NCBI RefSeq assembly: GCF_030687835.1
Contig: NZ_CP117449.1
Span: 4,278,001 to 4,342,000 of the forward strand
From: Pseudomonas hefeiensis
GTDB lineage: Bacteria > Pseudomonadota > Gammaproteobacteria > Pseudomonadales > Pseudomonadaceae
Length of the DNA: 64,000 nt
Direction: 5' to 3'
Under the pieces are notes generated by a model, which did not search any database, was not told the DNA's origin, and was given only the letters and a program-made list of their open reading frames with translations. Below are positions 15,335 to 25,551 of the stretch, piece by piece; position 1 is the stretch's first letter, and the number at the start of each line of letters is the position of its first letter. A program made the position numbers and the translations under genes.

Positions 15335-16840
15335 TCAGTTGTTGTACAGATCGATGATCGCGCTGACTGCCTGGGTCTTGGCCTTGGACGCATCGTTACG
15401 AGCGTTCTCGATCTTGTTCAGGTAGGCCTCATCGACGTCACCGGTGACGTACTTGCCGTCAAACACCGCGCAGTCGAACTGCTCGATCTTGATCTTGCCG
15501 CCGCCCACCGCTTCGATCAGATCCGGCAGGTCTTGGTAGATCAGCCAGTCGGCGCCGATCAGGTCGGCTACTTCCTGGGTGGTGCGATTGTGGGCGATCA
15601 GCTCGTGGGCGCTGGGCATGTCGATGCCGTAGACGTTCGGATAACGCACCGCCGGCGCTGCCGAACAGAAGTACACGTTCTTCGCACCAGCTTCACGGGC
15701 CATCTGGATGATCTGCTTGCACGTGGTCCCACGCACAATGGAATCGTCCACCAGCATCACGTTCTTGCCGCGAAATTCCAGCTCGATGGCGTTGAGTTTC
15801 TGGCGTACGGATTTTTTCCGCGCAGCCTGGCCGGGCATGATGAAAGTACGGCCGATGTAGCGGTTTTTCACGAAACCTTCGCGGAACTTGACGCCCAGGT
15901 GGTTCGCCAGCTCCAGGGCCGCGGTGCGGCTGGTGTCCGGGATCGGGATGACCACGTCGATATCGTGTTCCGGCCGCTCGCGCAGGATCTTGTCGGCCAG
16001 TTTCTCGCCCATGCGCAGGCGGGCTTTATAGACCGAGATGCCGTCGATGATCGAGTCCGGGCGCGCCAGGTAAACGTGCTCGAAGATGCACGGGGTCAGG
16101 CTCGGATTGGTTGCGCACTGGCGGGTGAACAACTTGCCGTCTTCGGTGATATAGACCGCTTCGCCCGGGGCCAGGTCGCGAATCAGGGTGAAACCCAGCA
16201 CGTCCAGGGACACGCTTTCGGAGGCAATCATGTACTCGACGCCTTCGTCGGTGTGACGCTGGCCGAACACGATCGGGCGGATGCCATGGGGATCGCGGAA
16301 ACCGACGATGCCGTAGCCGGTGATCATCGCCACGACCGAGTAGCCGCCAACGCAACGGTTATGCACGTCGGTCACGGCGGCGAACACGTCTTCTTCGGTA
16401 GGCTGCAGCTTGCCGCGCTGGGCCAGCTCATGAGCGAAGACGTTGAGCATCACTTCCGAGTCGGAGTTGGTATTGACGTGGCGCAGGTCCGATTCGTAGA
16501 TCTCCTTGGCCAACTGCTCGACGTTGGTCAGGTTGCCGTTGTGCGCCAACGTGATGCCGTACGGCGAGTTGACGTAGAACGGCTGGGCTTCGGCCGAAGT
16601 CGAGCTGCCCGCTGTTGGGTAGCGCACATGGCCAATGCCCATATGGCCGACCAGACGCTGCATGTGACGCTGGTGGAACACGTCACGCACCAGCCCGTTG
16701 TCCTTGCGCAGGAATAACCGGCCGTCATGGCTGGTCACGATACCGGCAGCGTCCTGGCCGCGGTGCTGGAGCACGGTTAGCGCGTCATACAGCGCCTGAT
16801 TGACGTTCGACTTACCGACGATACCGACGATGCCACACAT
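15335..16840 (-). CDS. purF: Amidophosphoribosyltransferase
   Basis: First committed step of purine synthesis: PRPP plus glutamine to phosphoribosylamine. The start is set at the ATG at 16840, because the next residue must be the catalytic N-terminal Cys (MCGIVGIVG); the upstream ATG nine bases earlier would add MCR before it. Product 501 residues. The Ntn glutaminase domain fills the first half ([24 protein letters not shown]), and the PRTase domain has the PRPP loop [16 protein letters not shown]. It follows cvpA, as in many gammaproteobacteria. Confidence 0.97.
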   Translation of the reverse strand: MCGIVGIVGKSNVNQALYDALTVLQHRGQDAAGIVTSHDGRLFLRKDNGLVRDVFHQRHMQRLVGHMGIGHVRYPTAGSSTSAEAQPFYVNSPYGITLAHNGNLTNVEQLAKEIYESDLRHVNTNSDSEVMLNVFAHELAQRGKLQPTEEDVFAAVTDVHNRCVGGYSVVAMITGYGIVGFRDPHGIRPIVFGQRHTDEGVEYMIASESVSLDVLGFTLIRDLAPGEAVYITEDGKLFTRQCATNPSLTPCIFEHVYLARPDSIIDGISVYKARLRMGEKLADKILRERPEHDIDVVIPIPDTSRTAALELANHLGVKFREGFVKNRYIGRTFIMPGQAARKKSVRQKLNAIELEFRGKNVMLVDDSIVRGTTCKQIIQMAREAGAKNVYFCSAAPAVRYPNVYGIDMPSAHELIAHNRTTQEVADLIGADWLIYQDLPDLIEAVGGGKIKIEQFDCAVFDGKYVTGDVDEAYLNKIENARNDASKAKTQAVSAIIDLYNN

Positions 16841-16881
16841 GCGACACAACCCCTACTTAATGGATCTGAACTGAACAACAC

Positions 16882-17442
16882 TCACTGCGGCGTTTTGGCC
16901 ATCGGCAAGAGTTGTTCCTTGAACGGTATTTCAGCGGGTACGCTGATACCGCTGGCAAGCCACTGACTGCTCCAACCCAGGATCAGGTTCTTGGACCAGT
17001 CTGCGACCAATAGAAATTGTGGCACGAGCCGGGACTCCTGCCACCACGTATCCTGCTGTACCGGCCCCAGGCTCAATAGCCCGACGGCCACGACCACCAG
17101 CAACGCGCCACGCGCCGCGCCGAAGGCCATGCCCAGGAACCGGTCCGTCCCGGAAAGCCCGGTGACGCGAATCAGTTCGCCGATCAGATAGTTGATCATT
17201 GCGCCGACCAGCAAGGTGGCGATAAACAAGATGGCACAGCCCGCGATCACGCGGGCCGATGGAGTTTCGATGTATCCGGCGAGGTACTGGGACAACGAAC
17301 CACCAAACATCCAGGCTACGACTCCCGCGATGATCCAGGTCAGCAGCGAGAGGGCTTCCTTGACGAAGCCGCGGCTCAGACTGATCAATGCGGAGATGGC
17401 GACGATTGCAACGATCGCCCAGTCAACCCAGGTAAATGGCAC
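16882..17442 (-). CDS. cvpA: Colicin V production family membrane protein
   Basis: A 186-residue CvpA-family inner-membrane protein with four membrane segments and the N-terminal WVDWAIVAIVAISALISLSR pattern, then GFVKEALSLL and a central GTDRFLGMAFGAARG. It starts with GTG at 17442. It sits between the SPOR-domain gene and purF, the classical cvpA-purF arrangement. The precise function is unsettled; it is linked to envelope homeostasis in other bacteria. Confidence 0.93.
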   Translation of the reverse strand: MPFTWVDWAIVAIVAISALISLSRGFVKEALSLLTWIIAGVVAWMFGGSLSQYLAGYIETPSARVIAGCAILFIATLLVGAMINYLIGELIRVTGLSGTDRFLGMAFGAARGALLVVVAVGLLSLGPVQQDTWWQESRLVPQFLLVADWSKNLILGWSSQWLASGISVPAEIPFKEQLLPMAKTPQ

Positions 17443-17541
17443 GGTGCAGCCTACAGACGGATAAGGCGGCGCATTTTAGCAGAGGCCAGAGCTGTCGGTA
17501 AGCTGCGATTGTCAGTGTGACTCAAATCAGACAAATCGCCG

Positions 17542-18210
17542 CTAACCGCGCTCAGGCTGGAAACGCACCACAAAACCCTTGAGGTTCTGCTGGCGACTGA
17601 GCAGGTCCCGTAGCCGGTCGGCCTCGGCACGCTCGATCAGCGGCCCCACAAACACGCGATTCTTGCCATCGGCGGTGCGGATGTAAGCGTTATAGCCCTG
17701 GCTGCGCAGGGTTTTCTGTAATTTCTCGGCCCCTTCACGATTGCTCAGGCTGGCCAATTGAACGGACCAACTGACCGACAGACCGTTGGCGTCCACGCGG
17801 CTTTGCGTGGTGTCCGGCTTGGCCGGGGCTGCGGTAATCGGCTGGGTCGGCGCTGGCTTGACCACCGGCGCTGCCGGAGCCGGAGCGACTGCCGGCTTGC
17901 CCGGAGCCTGCGTGGCCGTGGCGGGCGCCGCCGGTGCAGGTTCGATCGGCATGGAAGGCGCAGGTTGCTCGGCCAGCTCCTCGTCGCTCGGAACGGGTTC
18001 CTGCGGTAGCGCATCGGGCTCTGGCACCGCCACAGGGTCGACCTGCACGGGCGCAATCGACGGCGCCTGGGGCGCGGTCGGCGCTTCGACCGTCACTTGG
18101 CGCTGTTCATCCTGTCGGGAAAACAGCATTGGCAGGAAAATCACCGCCAAAGCCACCAATACCAGGGCCCCCACCATGCGCTGCTTGTACGCCTTATCCA
18201 GCAATGCCAT
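17542..18210 (-). CDS. SPOR-domain cell-division protein, DedD-like
   Basis: A 222-residue bitopic protein: a short cytoplasmic N-terminus, one membrane helix (MVGALVLVALAVIFLPMLF), a long Pro/Ala-rich periplasmic linker (about residues 35-140), and a C-terminal SPOR domain (VSWSVQLASLSNREGAEKLQ, NRVFVGPLIERAEADRLR) that binds denuded septal peptidoglycan. The ATG at 18210 overlaps the folC end by 17 bases, so translation is probably coupled. In E. coli dedD lies at the same place between folC and cvpA. Confidence 0.92.
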   Translation of the reverse strand: MALLDKAYKQRMVGALVLVALAVIFLPMLFSRQDEQRQVTVEAPTAPQAPSIAPVQVDPVAVPEPDALPQEPVPSDEELAEQPAPSMPIEPAPAAPATATQAPGKPAVAPAPAAPVVKPAPTQPITAAPAKPDTTQSRVDANGLSVSWSVQLASLSNREGAEKLQKTLRSQGYNAYIRTADGKNRVFVGPLIERAEADRLRDLLSRQQNLKGFVVRFQPERG

Positions 18211-19501
18211 CTGCAGCTTCCTCCGTGGAGCGCCGGGCCAGCCATTGAAGGGCCTCGGCAACACAAAAAAATGATCCGAACAACAGGATCTCATCGTCGC
18301 CCGTCGCCAGGGCGCACTGCCCTTCCAGCGCCGCGGCCACGCTGTCATAAGTCTCTACGCTAGCCCCGCGACGCTGCAAGGCTTCCCGTAGTTCGGCAGC
18401 CGGGCGCGAGCGCGGTGAATCCAGCGGCGCTACCGCCCAATGCTGGACACTAGCACCCAACGCATCGACAACGCCATCCAGATCCTTGTCGGACAGCAAG
18501 CCGAACACCGCCAGGCGGCGCCCGGCTACCGGCCGCCGCGCCAGGCGCTCGGCGAGGTACTGCGCCGCATGAGGGTTATGGCCGACATCGAGCAGCAGAT
18601 TCAAGCGTTTGCCGTGCCAATCGAACTGGCGGCGATCAAGACGACCGACGACGCCGGTCGCTTGCAATGCTTCAACGATTTGCCCGGCGTGCCACGGCAG
18701 GCCCAACAACAGGTAAGCCTGGAGCGCCAGCGCGGCGTTTTCCATCGGCAGATCCAGCAGCGGCAAATCGTGCAACTCCACCGGGTTGCCCTGGGCGTCA
18801 CTGCCACGCCATTGCCAATGCTGCTCAGTCATTGCCAGGTCGAAATCGCGCCCGCGCAGAAAGAACGGACAGCCCAACTCGCGGACTTTGTCCAGCAACG
18901 GCTGAGGGGGATTGAGGTCGCCACAGAGCGCAGGCGCGCCTGGACGGAAGATACCGGCCTTCTCGAAGGCCACGGACTCACGGGTGTCACCCAGATAATC
19001 GGCATGGTCCACACCGATACTGGTGACCAGCGCAACGTCCGCATTCACCAGGTTGACAGCATCAAGCCGGCCACCCAGGCCAACTTCAAGCACAACAGCA
19101 TCAAGACCGGCACCCGCGAACAGCCAGAACGCCGCCAGGGTGCCCATCTCGAAATAGGTAAGGGAAATCTCGCCCCGCCCGGCTTCCACCGCCGCAAAGG
19201 CTTCGCACAGTTCGGCGTCAGAGGCTTCGACGCCGTTGATCTGCACCCGCTCGTTGTAGCGCAGCAGGTGCGGCGAACTGTAGACACCAACGCTCAGCCC
19301 CTGGGCCCGCAGCAGCGAGGCCACGAAGGCGCAGGTCGAACCCTTGCCATTGGTGCCGGTAACGGTGATGACCCGGGGCGCCGGCTTGGCCAGTCCCATG
19401 CGGGACGCTACCGCTTGCGAGCGCTCCAGCCCCATGTCGATGGCCGATGGATGCAACTGCTCGAGGTAGGCAAGCCAATCGCCCAGGGTACGTTGGGTCA
19501 T
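18194..19501 (-). CDS. folC: Bifunctional folylpolyglutamate/dihydrofolate synthase
   Basis: A 435-residue Mur-ligase-family enzyme that adds glutamate to dihydropteroate and folates. The P-loop [15 protein letters not shown] is near residues 45-60; [16 protein letters not shown] and [12 protein letters not shown] are FolC signatures; [13 protein letters not shown] carries the metal ligand region; the C-terminal domain has [10 protein letters not shown]. It overlaps accD by four bases and the SPOR gene by 17, indicating one operon. Confidence 0.96.
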   Translation of the reverse strand: MTQRTLGDWLAYLEQLHPSAIDMGLERSQAVASRMGLAKPAPRVITVTGTNGKGSTCAFVASLLRAQGLSVGVYSSPHLLRYNERVQINGVEASDAELCEAFAAVEAGRGEISLTYFEMGTLAAFWLFAGAGLDAVVLEVGLGGRLDAVNLVNADVALVTSIGVDHADYLGDTRESVAFEKAGIFRPGAPALCGDLNPPQPLLDKVRELGCPFFLRGRDFDLAMTEQHWQWRGSDAQGNPVELHDLPLLDLPMENAALALQAYLLLGLPWHAGQIVEALQATGVVGRLDRRQFDWHGKRLNLLLDVGHNPHAAQYLAERLARRPVAGRRLAVFGLLSDKDLDGVVDALGASVQHWAVAPLDSPRSRPAAELREALQRRGASVETYDSVAAALEGQCALATGDDEILLFGSFFCVAEALQWLARRSTEEAADGIAG

Positions 19502-20418
19502 ATGTTCGCTGGCACCGGCGGAACCACGATCGGCTCAATGGGGGCGGCGACGAAGGTCGGCGTCGGCAGGCCCATCAGTTGCGCCAACAGGTTGCCCAGG
19601 CGAGGACGCAATTCCTGGCGATGGATGATCATGTCGATGGCGCCATGTTCCAGCAGGAACTCGCTGCGCTGGAAGCCTTCCGGCAGTTTTTCACGCACGG
19701 TCTGCTCGATGACGCGCGGGCCGGCAAAACCGATCAAGGCCTTTGGCTCGCCGACGATTACATCACCCAACATCGCCAGGCTCGCGGAGACGCCGCCGTA
19801 GACCGGGTCGGTCAGCACCGAGATGAACGGAATGCCTTCTTCACGCAGGCGCGCCAGTACCGCGGAGGTCTTGGCCATTTGCATCAGGGAGATCAGCGCT
19901 TCCTGCATACGTGCACCGCCGGACGCGGCAAAGCAGATCATTGGGCAACGGTTTTCCAGGGCATGGTTGGCGGCACGCACGAAGCGCTCACCGACGATGG
20001 CACCCATGGAGCCTCCCATGAAGGAGAACTCGAAAGCCGAAACCACCACCGGCATGCCCAGCAGAGTGCCGCTCATGGACACCAGGGCGTCTTTTTCGCC
20101 GGTCTGCTTCTGGGCCGCGGTCAGGCGATCCTTGTATTTCTTGCCGTCGCGGAATTTCAGGCGGTCCACCGGCTCCAGGTCGGCACCCAGCTCAACACGG
20201 CCTTCGGCGTCCAGGAAGATGTCGATACGTGCACGCGCGCCGATGCGCATGTGGTGGTTGCACTTGGGGCAAACGTCCAGGGTCTTTTCCAGCTCGGGGC
20301 GGTACAGGACCGCTTCGCAGGATGGACATTTGTGCCACAGACCTTCAGGCACCGAGCTTTTTTTCACCTCGGAACGCATGATCGAAGGGATCAGTTTGTC
20401 TACCAACCAGTTGCTCAT
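19498..20418 (-). CDS. accD: Acetyl-CoA carboxylase carboxyltransferase subunit beta
   Basis: A 306-residue carboxyltransferase beta subunit, acting with AccA to make malonyl-CoA for fatty acid synthesis. The N-terminal C4 zinc ribbon has two CPxC pairs ([11 protein letters not shown] and CPKCNHHMR), followed by the crotonase-like domain with [20 protein letters not shown] and [11 protein letters not shown] set the start at the ATG at 20418 ([13 protein letters not shown]), the standard N-terminus; the frame stays open upstream without meaning. It overlaps folC by four bases. Confidence 0.96.
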   Translation of the reverse strand: MSNWLVDKLIPSIMRSEVKKSSVPEGLWHKCPSCEAVLYRPELEKTLDVCPKCNHHMRIGARARIDIFLDAEGRVELGADLEPVDRLKFRDGKKYKDRLTAAQKQTGEKDALVSMSGTLLGMPVVVSAFEFSFMGGSMGAIVGERFVRAANHALENRCPMICFAASGGARMQEALISLMQMAKTSAVLARLREEGIPFISVLTDPVYGGVSASLAMLGDVIVGEPKALIGFAGPRVIEQTVREKLPEGFQRSEFLLEHGAIDMIIHRQELRPRLGNLLAQLMGLPTPTFVAAPIEPIVVPPVPANI

Positions 20419-20684
20419 GCTTTCTTTCTCCAGTACCGGTGACCCGAACGCTCTGGTTCGCGGTCCCGCGTATGCCCTTGAGCTAAATTCATTGTGCGGC
20501 GAGGGGCCAGGGACCACCACGATCAGCGCAAAACATGACCTGCGTGCAGCCCAACCTTCCTCAGCCATCCCGGCAACCGCGGCACCGCGGTTGCCACTAC
20601 GCTATCGGCCCACCCGGAGGCGGTGCCTGCCTGCTTTGTACAGTGCTGGTATGGACGGCGGCAGTCTGCCAGCCGTCACATTGA

Positions 20685-21308
20685 CTACTGGCTGCTGCGT
20701 ACAGCGGCCATGAACGCACGAATCCTGGCCGGATCCTTGATGCCCTTGCTTTGTTCCACCCCGCCGCTGACGTCTACCGCGTAAGGGCGAACCTGACGGA
20801 TGGCTTCGGCCACGTTTTGCGCCGTCAGCCCACCGGCGAGGATAATCGGTTTGCTCAAGCCATGAGGCACCAGCGACCAATCGAATGCTTCACCGGTCCC
20901 ACCGGGAACACCTTCCACATAGGTGTCCAGCAGTATGCCACTGGCACCGGTAAAGGCGTCGCAACTGGCCGCGATGTCGTCACCGGCCTTGACCCGCAAT
21001 GCCTTGATGTACGGACGATGCCAGCCCTCGCAATCGGCCGGTTCCTCGTCGCCGTGAAACTGCAACAGGGCCAACGGCACCGCGTCGAGTATCTCGCCCA
21101 GCTCGCAACGACTGGCATTGACGAACAGGCCGACGGGGGTCACGAACGGCGGCAAAACCCGGATGATCGCCCGCGCCTGCTGCACCGTCACCACGCGCGG
21201 GCTCTTGGCATAAAACACCAGCCCGATGGCATCGGCCCCGGCTTCCACCGCTGCCAGCGCGTCCTCGACGCGGGTGATCCCGCAAATCTTGCTGCGAACG
21301 GCCGGCAT
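20685..21308 (-). CDS. trpF: Phosphoribosylanthranilate isomerase
   Basis: A 207-residue TIM-barrel enzyme of tryptophan synthesis (phosphoribosylanthranilate to CdRP). The catalytic Cys is in the N-terminal KICGITR; the catalytic Asp lies in the [17 protein letters not shown] segment near the C-terminus; LLQFHGDE is also typical. It is separated from trpA/trpB, as usual in Pseudomonas. A roughly 265-bp gap before accD holds no clear gene. Confidence 0.96.
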   Translation of the reverse strand: MPAVRSKICGITRVEDALAAVEAGADAIGLVFYAKSPRVVTVQQARAIIRVLPPFVTPVGLFVNASRCELGEILDAVPLALLQFHGDEEPADCEGWHRPYIKALRVKAGDDIAASCDAFTGASGILLDTYVEGVPGGTGEAFDWSLVPHGLSKPIILAGGLTAQNVAEAIRQVRPYAVDVSGGVEQSKGIKDPARIRAFMAAVRSSQ

Positions 21309-21370
21309 GTCGTCAAAACCTCAGGCAAATCCGTGAAAGTCCCGGATGGTAGCAAATGCTGCGCAGGGCG

Positions 21371-22195
21371 TCAGCCGTCGAGTTCCGAGAAGCCCGTGAG
21401 GAAATGTGGCCCGATGTAACGCTGCGGCAGCTCGAACTCATCGTGGTATTCGACCTGCACCAGGTACAGGCCAAACGGGTGCGCCGTCACGCCACCGGAA
21501 CGACGGATGCGGCTTTCGAGCACTTCCTTGATCCACTCCACCGGCCGCTCACCGGCACCAATGGTCATCAGCACGCCCGCGATGTTGCGCACCATGTGGT
21601 GCAGGAAGGCGCTGGCGCGGATATCGAGCACGATCATTTTGCCGTGGCGGGTCACGCGCAGGTGATGCAACTCTTTGATCGGTGACTTGGCCTGGCACTG
21701 GCCGGCGCGAAAGGCACTGAAATCATGAACGCCGACCAGGTACTGCGCCGCTTCGGCCATGCGCTCGACGTCCAGCGGACGGTGGTTCCAGGTAATTTCT
21801 TCGTTCAGATGCGCGGGGCGGATCTGGTCGTTGTAGATCACATAGCGATAACGCCGGGCGATGGCCTTGAAGCGTGCATGGAAATGCGCCGGCATTGCCT
21901 TGGCCCAACTGACACTGACGTCGTGGGGCAAGTTGATGTTGGCCCCCATGACCCAGGCCTTCATCGACCGCTCGACCTGGGTGTCGAAATGCACCACCTG
22001 GCCGCAGGCATGTACGCCAGCATCGGTACGGCCAGCGCAATGCAGCGACACGGGCGAATTGGCGACTTTGGACAGCGCGCTTTCGAGGGTTTCCTGCACC
22101 GTCGCCACACCGGAGGCCTGACGCTGCCAGCCGCGATAACGCGAGCCTTTGTATTCAACGCCCAGGGCGATCCGGAAAAAGCCGTCGGCCGCCAT
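21371..22195 (-). CDS. truA: tRNA pseudouridine(38-40) synthase
   Basis: A 274-residue TruA. The catalytic Asp is in CAGRTDAGVHACGQVVHFD; the N-terminal GVEYKGSRYRGWQRQ and the later FHARFKAIARRYRY and MVRNIAGVL are family marks. The start is uncertain. The ATG at 22195 gives a normal length but lacks a ribosome-binding site. In-frame TTG codons at 22225 and 22252 are alternatives that add 10 or 19 residues. It is followed by trpF in the usual Pseudomonas order. Confidence 0.93.
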   Translation of the reverse strand: MAADGFFRIALGVEYKGSRYRGWQRQASGVATVQETLESALSKVANSPVSLHCAGRTDAGVHACGQVVHFDTQVERSMKAWVMGANINLPHDVSVSWAKAMPAHFHARFKAIARRYRYVIYNDQIRPAHLNEEITWNHRPLDVERMAEAAQYLVGVHDFSAFRAGQCQAKSPIKELHHLRVTRHGKMIVLDIRASAFLHHMVRNIAGVLMTIGAGERPVEWIKEVLESRIRRSGGVTAHPFGLYLVQVEYHDEFELPQRYIGPHFLTGFSELDG

Positions 22196-22319
22196 TTCGG
22201 CGGCCGGGTTGTCTATGTTTGCCAAGGAATTACAGCCTGCTGAGGTACGCAAAGGCGGGCATTATAAGGCCGGCGGAGTGGGATGCCAGTCCAACCGGTA
22301 ATCATGTGTTGAAGGTACT

Positions 22320-22700
22320 GGCGCCATCGCGAGCAAGCTCGGCTCCCACGGGGTTCTCGGGTGTTCATGGACCCTGCACCCAGCACAAATCCCTGTGGGA
22401 GCTGAGCTTGCTCGCGATAGCGGTGGGTCAGCTTGCGAAGATGTTGAATATGCCGCCGTCATCGCGAGCAAGCTCGGCTCCCACAGGGGTTCTCGGGCGT
22501 TCATGGAACCTGCGCCCAGCACAAATCCCTGTGGGAGCTGAGCTTGTTCGCGATAGCGGTGGGTCAGCTTGCGAAGATGTTGAATATGCCGCCGTCATCG
22601 CGAGCAAGCTCGGCTCCCACAGGGTTCTCGGGTGTTCATGGAGCCTGCGCTCAGCACAAATCCCTTGTGGGAGCGAGCCTGCTCGCGATGGCGCCCATCA
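22320..22700. repeat. Threefold tandem REP-pair cluster (REPIN array)
   Basis: The GCGAGCAAGCTCGGCTCCC motif starts near 22327, 22462 and 22598, a period of about 135 bases. Each is paired with an inverted TGTGGGAGC... arm about 65 bases later. Inter-arm sequences (GGTTCTCGGG, CCCAGCACAAATCCC, GAAGATGTTGAATATGCC) are also repeated, so whole units were duplicated in tandem. It lies between truA and fimV. Confidence 0.85.
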
Positions 22701-22723
22701 GCGCCACCGAATGTCCGCCCCAA

Positions 22724-22759
22724 ACAAAAACGGCAGCCTCACCGGCTGCCGCTTTTGTT
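22724..22759 (-). terminator. fimV terminator
   Basis: 8-bp stem CGGCAGCC / GGCTGCCG with an A-run on the left, 13 bases after the fimV stop. Confidence 0.75.
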
Positions 22760-22771
22760 TACTCGATCACC

Positions 22772-25342
22772 TCAAGCCAGGCGCGACAACATCTCCTGCG
22801 CCTCGCTCTTCTGCGTGGCATCGCCTTCGCTGAGGACTTCGCCGAGGATATCCCGGGCGCCGTCGTTGTCACCCATGTCGATGTAAGCCTGGGCCAGATC
22901 AAGCTTGGTCGCCACTTCATCGGTACCGCTGAGGAAGTCGAAATCCGGCTCATCGTCGGCACTGGCCAACGCGTCTTCAGCGGTGAAAGTCGGCTGAGCC
23001 AGGCCGTCGGACAGGCGCTCAAGCTCGGCATTGACATCATCCAGTTCGGACTCGAAGGCATCCTTGGGCTTGTCTTGCACGTCCATTTCATCGGCCAGGG
23101 ACAGGTCGAAATCTTCCGGCAACTCGAGGTCGTCAGATGGAGTGTCGGCCACGGCAGGGGTTGCGGCGGCAGGCAGATCCAGGTCCTTGAGGTCGTCGTC
23201 CAGGTCCAGTAGGAAGTCTTCATCGGCCAGGGCCGGCGCGGGAGCATCGGCACCCAGGTCAAGGTCGAACTCGGACAGGTCATCCAGGCTTTCATTGGCT
23301 TCGGTCTGCTGCTTGAGCAACGATTCGAAGTCCAGGTCGTCATCCGATGGGAACGCATCCAGCTCGGCCACAGGCTCTGGCTCTGGCTCTGGCGTAACCG
23401 GTGCGGCCTCCAGATCCTCAAGGCTCAGGTCGAAGGCGCTGTCGAGTTCATCGTCGGTCGCCGGCTTGTCTTCCAGCAGGTCTTTGACGTATTGGGCGTC
23501 CAGTTCGGCGGCGACTGCCGCTGCGGCCAGACCAGCAGTGGCGGCGACCGCCATGGCCGGGAATCGGCTTTTGAGCTGTTCGACCTGGGCATAGTTTTCG
23601 CCGTTGGCCACCAGTTGACGCTCTTGGGCAACAAAGGCGTCGCGGTCACCCTGCTGACCGTAGACTTCCATCAGTTTCAGGCGCAGGTCGCTGCGCTGAG
23701 GCTCGGCCTTGATGCCCTGCTCAAGCAGATCGGCAGCCTGATTCAAGCGACCACGATCAATGTGGGACTGGGCCTGACTCAGTACATCGTCGGAACGCTC
23801 GGCAGCCGGAGCCACCAATGGCGCGGCGATCGGCGGCGTGACGATCACGGGCGCAATCACCGGGGCTGGCTTAGGCGCTGGCTCGGGAGCGGGTTTTGGT
23901 TCGAGCTTTACGCTTGGCGGTGGAACTTCAATGCCCTCGAAGCTGCTCGGGGGCAGATCGAGCTCCGGGGAGAAGTCGGCCTCCTCCTCAAGGGCCCGAG
24001 CCATGCGCAAGTGCTTCTCGGCTTCCTGCTGCGCCTTTCGCCGGCGGGCCAGCAACAAGAGCAGCAACAGGAGGATCAGCGCACCACCACCGACCAGTCC
24101 CAACAGAATCGGATTGGTCAGCAGATCGTTGTACTTTTGTCCGGCGGACGCAGCGGGAGCTGGCTCGACGGGAGCCGCAGGCGGCGTCGCTTCAGGCGCG
24201 GGTGCTGACGCCGGGGTTTGAGCCGTTGGGTCCGGCGTCAATTCTGCCGACATCGCCGGGGCCGACTCGTCGGCGGGTGGTACGGCAACTCCGTCGGCTT
24301 GCATCTTGGCCAGTTGGTTGTTCTTCAGTTCGATCAGGCGTTGCAGCTTGTCCAGCTGGCTTTGCAGATCAGCCATCCGACTTTTCAGTTCTTCATTGTC
24401 GCGGCGAGCCGAATCGAGGCTTTCCTGAGTAACCGCCAGTTTATTGCTCAACGCTTGGGCATCGCCGGCAGCGCCTTTGGCGCCCGCCTTCGCGGCTTCG
24501 GCGGAAACCAGACTCAGGTTATCGCGACCGGCTGCCTGGGCCGGTGCGGTTTGACTGCCACCACGCTTGGTAGCGTCCAACTGCTGCTGGCCGGACCGCG
24601 CCACGCCCCGGCGTCCCTGGCGCCAGGCGGCATTCTGCGCAGCCACTTCAGCGATAGCCTGGGGCTGCGGCAACGCGGTGCTTTGCACCGGATCCGGCAG
24701 GCGCAATACCTGGCCGGTCTTGAGCAGGTTGATGTTGCCGTTGATGAATGCGTTCGGGTTCAACGCCTGAATCGCCAGCATGGTTTGCTGGATCGACCCG
24801 CCGTTGCGCACCTTGGCGGCAATTTCCCAAAGTGTATCGCGCGGCGTGGTGGTGTATTGGGAGGGCTTGGTGGCCCCGGTCACCGGCGTGGATACGACCT
24901 GGGACGGCTTCGTCCGGGCGGCATCTGCAGTCTGGGGGGAGAATTTGGAAGGATCGATCAACACGCTGTAGTCGCGCAGCAGGCGACCATTGGGCCACAT
25001 GACCTGCACCAGGAACTTGATCATTGGCTCGGACAGCGGCTGGCTGGACGTCACCCGCAGGACGCTCTTGCCATTGGCATTGATTACCGGGGTGAAGGTC
25101 AGGTCATTGAGAAAGGCCTGGCGGTCGATCCCGGCCTTGGCAAATTCCTCGGGCGAGGCCAGGCTCGGTACGACTTCGGCGGCGGTCAGTTGCTGGACGT
25201 CGAGCAGCTCGATCTCGGCGACCAGAGGCTGGTTCGGCGGCGACTTCAGGGTCAATTCCCCGAGCCCTAGCGCTTGCGCCATACCGGAGGACAGCGCCGA
25301 GGCGGCCGCTATTGCTAACACCAGTTTGCGAACTTGAACCAT
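22772..25342 (-). CDS. fimV: FimV polar hub protein
   Basis: An 856-residue inner-membrane organiser of type IV pili and polar signalling. It has a signal peptide (LVLAIAAASALSSGMAQA), an N-terminal FimV domain (LGELTLKSPPNQPLVAEIEL), a LysM peptidoglycan-binding motif around residues 150-200 (DTLWEIAAKVRNGGSIQQ), a coiled coil (SLDSARRDNEELKSRMADLQ), one membrane helix (ILLGLVGGGALILLLLLLLL, about residue 430), and a very acidic cytoplasmic tail with a TPR-like C-terminal domain (DLAQAYIDMGDNDGARDIL). The start at 25342 is the only one giving an intact signal peptide. Confidence 0.93.
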   Translation of the reverse strand: MVQVRKLVLAIAAASALSSGMAQALGLGELTLKSPPNQPLVAEIELLDVQQLTAAEVVPSLASPEEFAKAGIDRQAFLNDLTFTPVINANGKSVLRVTSSQPLSEPMIKFLVQVMWPNGRLLRDYSVLIDPSKFSPQTADAARTKPSQVVSTPVTGATKPSQYTTTPRDTLWEIAAKVRNGGSIQQTMLAIQALNPNAFINGNINLLKTGQVLRLPDPVQSTALPQPQAIAEVAAQNAAWRQGRRGVARSGQQQLDATKRGGSQTAPAQAAGRDNLSLVSAEAAKAGAKGAAGDAQALSNKLAVTQESLDSARRDNEELKSRMADLQSQLDKLQRLIELKNNQLAKMQADGVAVPPADESAPAMSAELTPDPTAQTPASAPAPEATPPAAPVEPAPAASAGQKYNDLLTNPILLGLVGGGALILLLLLLLLARRRKAQQEAEKHLRMARALEEEADFSPELDLPPSSFEGIEVPPPSVKLEPKPAPEPAPKPAPVIAPVIVTPPIAAPLVAPAAERSDDVLSQAQSHIDRGRLNQAADLLEQGIKAEPQRSDLRLKLMEVYGQQGDRDAFVAQERQLVANGENYAQVEQLKSRFPAMAVAATAGLAAAAVAAELDAQYVKDLLEDKPATDDELDSAFDLSLEDLEAAPVTPEPEPEPVAELDAFPSDDDLDFESLLKQQTEANESLDDLSEFDLDLGADAPAPALADEDFLLDLDDDLKDLDLPAAATPAVADTPSDDLELPEDFDLSLADEMDVQDKPKDAFESELDDVNAELERLSDGLAQPTFTAEDALASADDEPDFDFLSGTDEVATKLDLAQAYIDMGDNDGARDILGEVLSEGDATQKSEAQEMLSRLA

Positions 25343-25551
25343 AGCCTCTTCCTTTGTTTGAACATTCCTCGGCCAGCGAGAAGGTGTTGATGCCGCTGCC
25401 GTAAGGCATTGCGCGCCACCCCGAAGCGACGGCGCGCGCGATCGTTTCACTCATGCCCGGGGAAAGCCCCGAGAGGGAGGTTCGCCTTCAGCACTCTGGC
25501 CAAGCATAGCGCCCAGCTAGAATCATTCGACAAATTGTTGCCAAGTATCTT

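Noticed and set aside
22320..22700. Possible CRISPR array because of regularly spaced repeats
   Set aside because: Units are 135 bases with inverted REP arms and repeated spacers; no unique 30-base spacers and no cas genes.
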